Source: Campylorhamphus procurvoides (taxonomy: Eukaryota; Chordata; Aves; Passeriformes; Dendrocolaptidae). Taken from it: 64,000 nt of DNA. The position numbers were made by a program, and so were the translations under genes. Shown here piece by piece: positions 40,171-49,900 of this stretch; position 1 is the first letter of the stretch, and every line of letters starts with the position of its first letter. The stretch lies in contig WBMV01004773.1 of assembly GCA_013396655.1 (NCBI GenBank), positions 248,001 to 312,000 of the forward strand, read 5' to 3'. Under the pieces are notes generated by a model, which saw only the letters and a program-made list of their open reading frames with translations, was not told the origin of the DNA and ran no database searches.

Positions 40171-41878
40171 GCTGTTAGGAGAGTTTCATCAGAAGACGTA
40201 TAGGCATTTGATAACAAAAAAGCGTCGTGTTGATAGGAATGGGGAGTAAAAGAATAGAGGGAAAAATACGAAGGATAAAAACAAAAAAACCTGTTGTTTA
40301 CCCTCAGTAAAGGCAGTAGGCATCAGACTCAAAGTAAACAAGTAATTCTTCTGTAGCACTCCTTGCTAAAGACAACTGTGAATGTAAAATGCTAGATTAT
40401 GTATATATTCAAACGTTACTAGACAGGCAAATCACTTAACAACATCTCCTGGTGTCAAAAAAAATCTGGGGAATGGAAAAGTACCCACTTTTCTTCTTTT
40501 CCCTGCTATCTTTCTATATGCTTAGATCCACTCTTAAATACATAGTATTCTTAGATCCTTAACTGAGGCACTGCAGCTCATGTAAATTCTATCATCATTG
40601 TTTCTGTATTTACCCTCTGCTTTTTTCCCATGTTTTGAGACTTGTGGTATCCAGGACAGCATACAAGAAAGTAAAAATCAGACTAACATTGCAAATGTTG
40701 AGAGGAAGTTGTTAGTTGCTAGCATAGATTTGATTTGTAATTGAAAACAAACAAACAAATAACAACAAAAACTGTAGCATAGTACATTTGGTGTATGCCC
40801 ATCCAGACTATTTAAATTATCTTTTTTATGAAAGTATGGAATATACAAAACCAGCATGACAGATAATTTATCATATATATTCTTTCAATCTTAAAATAAA
40901 TTGCAAGGAAGTTATAAAAATTTAATAGCCTTATTTTGTAATGGTTTATGGCACCAAAAACCAACTGCTAGAATAATATATGGCCCTATGATTTCACTTA
41001 GAAGAGTGTCTTTCATACATTTCTATGTTTCTTGAGATTTTAATAGTCAGCAAACTATGCATAAAACATATGAAGAAAATAACTGAATGCTTGTCAGTTA
41101 AACTAGTCCTGAGTTCACTTTTTTCCATTCCAGGAAAAAAAAAATCCTGAAAGCAAAAGAAATACTATTTCAATTCAGAATCCAAGGCAGAAGTAAGCTG
41201 AAATACAAGTCTCTGTGTGAAGAGAACTTAAAAAACATTAGAACCCAGAACAAGAGAATAAAAACAAAATCAAGGCTTTGAAATTATTGAGTCATTACTG
41301 ATTGAGTTTGACACTCCTCTGAATTAGTTTTCAATGGTTTTTCCTGAAGAGTATGTGCAGGATATTTTGAGTTAACAAACTTGCTTTAGCATCTACCATA
41401 TACCTAATATAGCAAATATATTTTGGCAACTTTTGATTTGTGTACAGGCCTATTTCAAACACATTTTATATCTCTTTACCTTTGTGCTTCTAATTCAGCA
41501 TCTTCACACAGACTAGAGCTGGATAAATATTTTTAAAGATTTCACCGTATATTTTTTTTCCATTTTTTGTTTAGAATTTTTATATGTTTGGGAAGAAAAA
41601 AATCAGCTATTTTTGTGAAACTATTTTTAAAAATTCCTTGCTTCAGTTCCAAAAAAAAAAAAAATCAGTCTTTGGAAAATTTCAAATGTCTGGAGTTGTG
41701 GAAGGAAAATTGAATAAGAGGACTCTATCATGGAATACTGAAAGTGGGTCTGGAGAATAACAAGAGGGAGAAAAATCAGCTTTACTGCAAGGAATAAATA
41801 GCATGATGTTCCCAGCACAAAAACGCATTGCCAATGTAGTCTTAGAGAATGGAAAACAACTGTGAGTATTTGACTGAG
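40171..41878. other. unique AT-rich non-coding DNA
   Basis: No gene or repeat family recognised apart from a short AAAC tract at 40744-40770. The longest frame in the window, 162 codons on the minus strand (41627-42115), overlaps its right end. That frame is rich in Leu, Ile, Phe, Ser and Cys and shows no domain, so I do not call it a gene. Confidence 0.6.
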
Positions 41879-42570
41879 GATGATATTGCATGTTGCCTCT
41901 TCCTGATTGCTTAGCACATGTAAAAGTAAGGTGATCATGTTACATGGTAGCACTCTTATCTGTGCCCTCCTACTCAAAGGATAAGTAATAAAGGAAAGAG
42001 GGCATATCTTAGAAATATATATAACCAGACACTGAATTGAAAAGCAGAGAGAATAATTAATGAGAATAAGTAGTTGCCTTTGGGGTAAAAAATAAAATTC
42101 CATACAATGGTTCATAGATAAGAAACTAATGAAATAAATCTGGTTGAGATTATTAACCTAATCTATTTTGGACATGTGTAATTGTGGAAAGGAGACCAAG
42201 CAGGAGGAGGAAAGGTTAGGGAATGATTATGTACTCTGTAAATAACAACAACTCCATGAAAAAAAAATCAAATAATTTGCAAAAGCACTACACTGAAGAC
42301 CTCTGTGTGAATTCAGAGCTCATCTTATCCTCTTTCCTCTCCATCAAGCAATGCCTGACACACAGACACAGCACTATTGTAGCTGTTTAGAGCTGGACTG
42401 TCTCTGTCCTGAGGAACCAGCTGTTCAGATGTAACTCCTGGGTCACAGAACCACCTCTCAAAACCGCCAGGTGGTGTATAAGCTTTAACACAGTGCACAG
42501 ACAATAATTTCTCCTGTCTGGCATCTTTATTCTAATGTCAGGGCTCCTCTAACAAAAGAAAGCATAAATT
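41879..42570. repeat. 692-bp block, copy 1 of an exact duplication
   Basis: This block reappears without a visible difference at 42929-43620 (offset 1050). It ends at the single N at 42571. The content is unique AT-rich DNA, not a known repeat. It is best read as the end of one contig overlapping the start of the contig that resumes after the second N. Confidence 0.95.
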
Positions 42571-42928
42571 NGGAGTTTTTTAGTGAAAATGTCAAATTAC
42601 TCTTCCCTACAAGCACTTTTTCTACTAATTTTTGAACTCATTAAATTACTGCTTCTGAGGTTCCTACATTTGCCATGCTAGCCATCATCACTATTATTAT
42701 TACTACTGTATTTCTTAAGTGTCCTATGGGCAAAGATCAGCATCATTTTGTTAATTATAGAATCATGGAATTGTTTGTGTTGGAAAGGACCTTAAAGACC
42801 ATCTAGTTCCACATCCTGCCATGGGTAGGGATGCCTTTCAGTAGATTAGGTTGCTCAAGGTCCCATCCAACCTGATCTGGAACACTTCCAGGGATGGGAC
42901 AGCCATCATCTCTCTGAGCAACCCATTN
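42571..42928. other. misplaced contig between two single-N joins
   Basis: Bases 42571 and 42928 are N. The 356 bp between them (42572-42927) duplicate 44380-44735 with one visible difference (a at 42612, c at 44420). The block includes the last ~170 bp of the CR1 copy that lies whole at 44563-46050. Its left end falls just after the position of the AT microsatellite in the intact copy and its right end falls inside CR1, both typical places for a short-read contig to break. It is probably a redundant, possibly allelic, contig and not an independent CR1 insertion. Confidence 0.9.
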
Positions 42929-43620
42929 GATGATATTGCATGTTGCCTCTTCCTGATTGCTTAGCACATGTAAAAGTAAGGTGATCATGTTACATGGTAG
43001 CACTCTTATCTGTGCCCTCCTACTCAAAGGATAAGTAATAAAGGAAAGAGGGCATATCTTAGAAATATATATAACCAGACACTGAATTGAAAAGCAGAGA
43101 GAATAATTAATGAGAATAAGTAGTTGCCTTTGGGGTAAAAAATAAAATTCCATACAATGGTTCATAGATAAGAAACTAATGAAATAAATCTGGTTGAGAT
43201 TATTAACCTAATCTATTTTGGACATGTGTAATTGTGGAAAGGAGACCAAGCAGGAGGAGGAAAGGTTAGGGAATGATTATGTACTCTGTAAATAACAACA
43301 ACTCCATGAAAAAAAAATCAAATAATTTGCAAAAGCACTACACTGAAGACCTCTGTGTGAATTCAGAGCTCATCTTATCCTCTTTCCTCTCCATCAAGCA
43401 ATGCCTGACACACAGACACAGCACTATTGTAGCTGTTTAGAGCTGGACTGTCTCTGTCCTGAGGAACCAGCTGTTCAGATGTAACTCCTGGGTCACAGAA
43501 CCACCTCTCAAAACCGCCAGGTGGTGTATAAGCTTTAACACAGTGCACAGACAATAATTTCTCCTGTCTGGCATCTTTATTCTAATGTCAGGGCTCCTCT
43601 AACAAAAGAAAGCATAAATT
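42929..43620. repeat. 692-bp block, copy 2 of an exact duplication
   Basis: Same sequence as 41879-42570. Unlike copy 1, it runs on without a gap into 43621 onward and eventually to the intact CR1, so this copy has the more credible right flank. The minus-strand frame spanning 42803-43165 crosses an N and joins CR1 to this block; it is a product of the join. Confidence 0.95.
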
Positions 43621-44345
43621 TGACATTCATTGCACTGGTGTTAATTAGTGTTAGGGATTTTTAACATTGGAAAGAAAGAAAACCCACAGAATGCTAAGCA
43701 TATATGTAGTATTAATATGATTTCAATAAAATTAATTACCAATAATCACATTTTCTCTCTGTATCTGATATTTTATTGATTTTACTTTCAACCTTGGCTA
43801 CGAACTATGTTTCAAAGCAAAAATGTCTTTGTGTCACTGTATTACATAGCCTGTAACAGTACCGCCTACTATAAAAGTGGACTGCCAGAATTCCTACCAG
43901 AATTATGCAATTCTTTAAAAAAAAGAACAGCAATATTTTACCTTAATATATTGTTGAATCATGAATGTTAAACATTAAAATTACATATTAATATTAAATT
44001 GCTTTCCACAAATTACTTTCATCTAACAAGCTTGAAAAATAGCCACCTAACTTGTTAGGGTTAGCATCTAACAATGCTGACAGTGTTTCTGATAAATCAT
44101 TTCTAGATATTTTTTTCACCCAAAGATCTTTGAACATTAGTGTTTGTGAGATACTACTTGATTTCCATTAAAATAAAATAAAACAATTTCTGTTTTCTAA
44201 TTTTTTTTCTGTAAAAACAAAACATTTTCTGATATACTTCCATAAACAGTAAGAATTTGCAGGGAGTCAAAAGATTAACAAAAGAGTACCTGGTGAGCTA
44301 AAATGAAAAAATGATAAGAATTCAATACAGTGAGCCTATATATGC
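43621..44345. other. unique AT-rich non-coding DNA
   Basis: No gene, repeat family or motif recognised. It leads into the AT microsatellite. Confidence 0.6.
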
Positions 44346-44371
44346 ATATATATATATATATATATATATAA
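44346..44371. repeat. (TA)n microsatellite
   Basis: A near-pure TA run of about 26 bp, preceded by a shorter tatatatgca stretch. It lies 9 bp before the start of the sequence duplicated at 42572. Confidence 0.95.
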
Positions 44372-44562
44372 AGTTTCCTGGAGTTTTTTAGTGAAAATGT
44401 CAAATTACTCTTCCCTACACGCACTTTTTCTACTAATTTTTGAACTCATTAAATTACTGCTTCTGAGGTTCCTACATTTGCCATGCTAGCCATCATCACT
44501 ATTATTATTACTACTGTATTTCTTAAGTGTCCTATGGGCAAAGATCAGCATCATTTTGTTAA

Positions 44563-46050
44563 TTATAGAATCATGGAATTGTTTGTGTTGGAAAGGACCT
44601 TAAAGACCATCTAGTTCCACATCCTGCCATGGGTAGGGATGCCTTTCAGTAGATTAGGTTGCTCAAGGTCCCATCCAACCTGATCTGGAACACTTCCAGG
44701 GATGGGACAGCCATCATCTCTCTGAGCAACCCATTCCAGTGCTTCACCACCATCTGAGTAAAGAATTTCTTCCTAATTTGTAATCTAAATCTGCCCTCTT
44801 TCAGTTTAAAACCATTGCCCCCTTTCCTGTCACTATTTGCCTGTATAAAATCTCCCTCTCCCTCTTTTTTATAAGCTTTCTTCAGGCTTGGAAAGATTGT
44901 CAAAATGCCTTCCCAAAGCCTTCTCCATGCTGAACAACACACCTGTCTCAGCCTGTCCTCATAGGAGAGGGGCTCCAACACTAATCACTTTCATTTCCCT
45001 CCTGTGGTCTCACTCTAATGGGTCTGTGTACTTCTTGTATTGAGCATGTCAGAGCTGGATGCAGCACTCCAGGTAGATTCCCATGAGAGCAGAGCAGAGG
45101 GGCAGAATCCCCTCCCCTGGCCTGCTGGCCACCCTGCTTTTGATGCAGCCCACACAATTGGTTTTACAATTGGTTTTCTGGGCTGCAAGTGCACACTGCT
45201 GGCTCATGTCCAGCCTCTCATCCAACAGCATCCTCAAAGCCTTGTCCACAGGCCTGCTCTCAGTGACTGTGCTCATGTCTGGGAATGCCCTGAACCATGT
45301 GGAGTGCCTTGCCCTTGTTGAACTTCATGAGGTTCTTGCAGGCCCACTTCCCAGGTTTATCCAGGTCCCTCTGGATTGCACGTCTTTCAGGTGTGTCAAC
45401 TGCACCACTCAGATTGGTGTCAACTGCAGACTTGCTGGGTGCATTCGATCTCATGGTCTATGTCACTGAAGATGATATTAAAGAGCACCAGTCCCAAGAG
45501 AGAGCCCAGAGGGACACCACTCATCACTGGCCTCCACCTGGATGTAGAGCCATTTGCCACAGCTGTCTGGCTCTGTCTATCCAACCAATTCCTTATCCAC
45601 CAAATAGTCTACCCTTTCAATCCATGTCTCTCCAATTTGGAGATAATGATATCATGTGAGACCACATCAAAGGCCTTACAGAAGTCCAGATAGGTGACAT
45701 TCGTTGGTCTTTCCTTGTTGAACATTGTTATCGTTCCAGCATGGAAGGACACTGGATTGGTCAGGCCCAGTTTGCACTTTGTGAAGTTGTGCTGACTGTG
45801 TCAGGTCATCTCCTTGTCTTTTGTGTACCTTATCATATCTTCTAGATAGATCTACCCCACAGCCTTCCCAGGCACAAAGGTGAGGCTCATCAGTTTATCA
45901 TTTCCCAGACTTTCCTTTCTCCCCTTTTTGAAAAATGGGACTTTTGTTTCTCTTTTTGTAGTCACCATGGAGTTTGCCTGACCATAATGACTTCTCAAAT
46001 ATGATGGAATGTGGCTTGGCAGCAGGATCAGCCAGCTTTCTCATGATCAT
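44563..46050 (-). mobile_element. CR1 LINE fragment B (RT domain to 3' end)
   Basis: A minus-strand CR1 of about 1.49 kb. The 3' end is at the left (tatagaatcatgg, complement of the CR1 terminal motif). Reading leftward from 46050, conserved pieces appear in order: the linker before the palm (KSPIFQKG near 45930), DFCKAFDVV at 45660-45686, [12 protein letters not shown] near 45470, the catalytic box as SAVDTNL (45410-45430), [13 protein letters not shown] near 45380, LALAAQK-type sequence near 45190, and the C-terminus GNGFKLKEGRFRLQIRKKFF near 44790. In the catalytic box FADD has become SAVD, so one catalytic aspartate is lost; stops and frameshifts break the frame. The endonuclease and ORF1 are absent (5' truncation). 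It is clearly dead but much younger than the plus-strand relics. Confidence 0.95.
45154..45177. repeat. 12-bp tandem duplication inside CR1 B
   Basis: acaattggtttt occurs twice in direct succession. In the minus-strand CR1 frame this adds four codons (KTNCKTNC where the family has a single unit) without shifting the frame. Confidence 0.9.
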
Positions 46051-46458
46051 GTCTTAACAACAATGCCAGTATCATCATGAAAAGCACTATCCAAAGATGT
46101 AGGTTTCTATAAAACAATCCTTCCAGATAAATCCTCATTCTGCTGCAATGCCTCTAGTGTCTGTAAAATGACAAGTTCTGTTGTAGCTCCTTCTACACAG
46201 AGACAACCGAAAGATTGGAATGTGTTATGAAAATTATGTTTATTTTAAATTTTGAAACACAGCATACCCATGTTTACTTTCTCATACTAGTTTCAGGATT
46301 GAAACAGAAGATACTGGCCAGCAAATAGAGGATCTAGGATCATCAATTAAAGGTGTATATCCAATGTAGTATTGAAATTGTACTTTAATTATAATGAGCC
46401 TTTAAAACATTTGTCAGGTTGGTATTAACATTCTTGTTAGTAGTTTTCGTTACAAAGA
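46051..46458. other. unique DNA between CR1 and LTR
   Basis: About 400 bp. The first part could be an unrecognised extension of CR1, but I see no CR1 motif in it. No gene. Confidence 0.5.
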
Positions 46459-46995
46459 TGTAATGGGTTGACTTTGGCAAGCTACTAGGTGCCCATCCAG
46501 CCAGTATCTCATTCCCTTCAACAAAACAGTAGAAGAAAATAAGATGGAAGGGCTTACAGGCTGAGATAAAGATGTGGAGATCACCAATCGATTATCACCA
46601 TATGCAAAGCAGTCCTGATTTGGGGAAAACTAATTTAATTTATTATCCATATTACATGGTTGAATAGTGAGAAACAAAGAAAAAAACTAAAATAGTTTCC
46701 TTTCCTCCAGCTTCTCCCCATGCTCACTTTCATCCCACCACTTCACTCCCAACTCCTCTACCTCCTCCCCAAGTGTCTCAGAAGGATGGGGAATGAGGGG
46801 CAGCTGTCAGTCCATAACAGCTCCTCTCTGTTGCTCCTTCCTCTTCATGCTCTCCTCTGCTTCATCCTGGGGCCTTCTCTTGCTTATGGCTGTGTAAGCA
46901 AAGAGCAGCACCAGCCTCTCCTCACAGTATCACCACCCCCCCACTCCTGCTGCCAGCACCTGGGACTTGCATCTGGCACAGCAGGAATATTGTGC
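46459..46995 (-). mobile_element. partial LTR of an avian endogenous retrovirus
   Basis: The plus strand begins tgtaatgggttgac, the complement of an LTR 3' end (gtcaaccca...ca) that I recognise from a common bird family. An AATAAA signal on the minus strand at 46639-46644, next to an aattaa stretch, fits the R region of that family and sets the orientation. A pyrimidine-rich section (46700-46880) matches the known U3 trend of CTCC-rich sequence. The match fades after about 46880, and the opposite terminus (TG end on the minus strand) is not visible, so the element is truncated or internally deleted. No retroviral coding sequence is present. The 101- and 112-codon frames here (46720-47025 plus, 46884-47222 minus) are incidental. 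Confidence 0.75.
46639..46644 (-). promoter_or_regulatory. LTR polyadenylation signal (AATAAA)
   Basis: tttatt on the plus strand reads AATAAA on the minus strand, within the 3' part of the LTR. It supports the minus orientation. Activity is not implied. Confidence 0.55.
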
Positions 46996-49900
46996 CAAGT
47001 GCAAACTGTACATGTATATACATAATCTGTATCTCTCCTACATATACACTTATGTATATCACATGAAAATATATACAAGTATATAAAATAGTTTATTGAA
47101 TCTTTGTAAAATAAAATGTTGAATGCTTTGTCCGAAAGACATTTTATAAGCAAATCTCCTGAAATTAATATGTCTATGTCATAATAATCTTTCAAAAAAA
47201 TTGAACAAATATCTAGCACCAAAAACTATCATCTTTAGGATTTTGTAGAGAAAGTGAACAATTCCCTTGAGCCCCACACACCCAGTTAACCTCAATTGTT
47301 TCAAACAATCACCATTAGGGACAAAAGCATTACTTTTTGACTGAGACCACATAGAATGTTATGTATCTGGCGTTTATTGTGCTAATGTTTGCCTTACTAC
47401 CTACAATGGAGAATATAATTTAAAAATTCTCAAGAGAAAAACAAAAAAAAAGGAAAAAATAAAAAGCTTTCAATAGAAATCTAGGTCTGGCTCTGCTAAA
47501 AATATTTATTTCTCTTCTTCAGTTTTTAAGACAGAATGTTTTCCTTTTTTTTTTTTTTTTGTCTTGCTATTTGCAGGTGAAGGTACTGATCTACTCCTCA
47601 ACCTTTCACTTTAGAGGGAATAGGGACATGGTTCAAACCACAGTAGAGAATAAAATTTTAAGATTATAGAAGATTTTGTTGCACTTCTGCCCAGCTGTTT
47701 TCCCTTCACTTCAAGTGTACTTATCAGTTCACTTCAACTTTCTGCAGCTTTGGCTGTTTCTCCTCATACCTGGTGCCTCTATTTAGGCATCAGAAGGAGC
47801 AGTTAAACAGGCAGAATATATATTTATTTTAGTAGGACTTAAACAAGGGTGATGATGGTTTATCAGTAAAAAAATACTGAACTGAGAGCCTATAGCATAA
47901 ACTCATTTGGACAGAAAATTTTTCACCATATATAACATAAATGTGTGAGCTAACAATGATAATTCTTTATTTTTATTTTCTCTCTCATGAAATGCAGAAT
48001 ATATTTCCCTACTTTCTACAGTCCATAAGAATATTATTTGAAAAAGAATATTAAGACATCTGATTCCTTATGTCCACAAAATTTTGTTACCTTTTTTTGG
48101 AACAGTTTCTGAAGAACCAATTGGGGAAAAAAATGTTTAGAAGATCAAATTTCATTTCCAAAACTAAAGGCAGATTGCAACAAATTCTAAAATATGTTTT
48201 ACAGATTGTGCAATGTTTCGTAATATATATCTATAAAGTATAGATATGCATATATAATGCCTATTTAATTATCTTATTTTCTGTCTTCTGATTTTTAATT
48301 TAATCTCATGCTTTTCTAAGACAGATTCATAGTTCTAAGAGCTTGACTTTGGCAGTAGTATATTGAGATAGGTAGGATTCTGGTCTTGTTTATCCATATA
48401 GAAATTGTGGTATTCCAAATTACTTTTTTTCCTCAAAGGATCAAATCCAAAGGTTTTGGTGTGTTTTAGGACAGACATTTCTCATGACTTCAACATTTTT
48501 TTTTTAATATTAGCAACAACTAAATAATGTAGTAATGTAGCATTACATATGTTTATATAAATCATCATTGATCCTTGAACATTGCTTGGAACCCTCTGGG
48601 ACTTCCTGATTATAAGAATCAGATTAAACAATAAAAACTAAAAAAAAATACAGAGGTGTGAATATTTCCAAAATTACCCTCCTGGATAAAACTCAGATTT
48701 TTTAAGAGATGACAAGCTCTAAAATGAAGACAATCAAATTAAGACACTGTTTTTAAAAAACTGTCATAACTCATGTCAATTCTATTGTTTTTCCCAAAAT
48801 AAGACTGAGAGAGATATTTGTGAAGATACTTGGCCTAAAATTACAAGTATAGATCGGAAAACATGATTTTCCATGGAACTTTGCTTTTATAATCGAAATA
48901 TAATTATTGAACTAAAAATCTAATTTTATTTTCTCTTTCTCTCTACCAGAGACAAGCTTAAGGAAATTCTATTACCAAGTATCTGATGTATCCAGGTAAT
49001 AGTCAGCAGCATTTTACAGTGTCTAGGCGTGCACAAAATGAGATCATTAACTTCACTGCTGTAATTATTACCTGTATTATTAACTGCAACCTTACCAGTA
49101 GAATTAAATTCTTATCTGTTCCAGGTACTGCACCTGAGAAAGTGGAAGATCCCCAGTGGAAAATAGTTCTGTCACTAAGGGCTGAAGTGTTCCCTGTAAT
49201 TTAGTTCCTTTTTCTGACTTTTCCTCAATAGAGTAAAATCACTTTTTAACAGGTTATCTTTCTCACTATACCAGGCAGGTTTTTAACAGGCAACCAGTAT
49301 ACCACTCCATTATCCAAGGGCAGAAGTGGTTCTATAAAATTTGAGATGGGAGTCTGAAACAATAAACATGATGTTGCCTTTGCTCTATTTGCCCTTGCTG
49401 TATTGAGATTTTCTTGAGGATTAGCTTTGCATTAGGGTTGCTCATAGTTTGATACCCATAACATTATCAGAACAGAATACACTACATTACTTATAACAGC
49501 AAAAATACATTGAGACTGTGATAATGAAATACTGGTGGTTTGGTGGATTTTTTGAAAACCTTCTCCACATTTTTAATGATTTTCATACAGTTGTTTTGTT
49601 GTAGTTTTTGGGGTTTTTTTCAAACAAACAAAAGACAAACAAGAAAACCAAACCTTTACTTAGTATGTTTGTTACACCTGTATTTCTCACCTAACTTTAG
49701 TATAATGCACACTCTTTTCTTTTTTTTCCAAGAAATGTTATGTGGACACAAAACTCAAAGCATAGGCAGTATACAAGTGAAATCAGAAGATATTCTAGTT
49801 AATAGTGGTTATTGGACCACAGTTCCAAAAAGCTCTTCTCTTGTTATTTCCAATTTTTATAAGGCATAAAGACAATGATTATATAAATACTTGAATAGGT

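Noticed and set aside
41627..42115. 162-codon minus-strand open frame, longest in the window
   Set aside because: Composition is Leu/Ile/Phe/Ser/Cys-rich with no domain and no splice or promoter context. Such a frame is plausible by chance in 64 kb of AT-rich DNA. Part of it recurs at 42929-43165 only because of the assembly duplication.
42803..43165. 120-codon minus-strand frame that looks like a fusion of a CR1 tail and the frame above
   Set aside because: It crosses the N at 42928 and joins two misplaced contigs. It is a chimera of the assembly, not a gene.
45083..45693. Four overlapping plus-strand frames of 93-128 codons
   Set aside because: They are antisense to CR1 fragment B. The real protein homology is on the minus strand.
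46720..47222. 101- and 112-codon frames suggesting a small gene
   Set aside because: They lie in or beside the pyrimidine-rich part of an LTR and have no domain.
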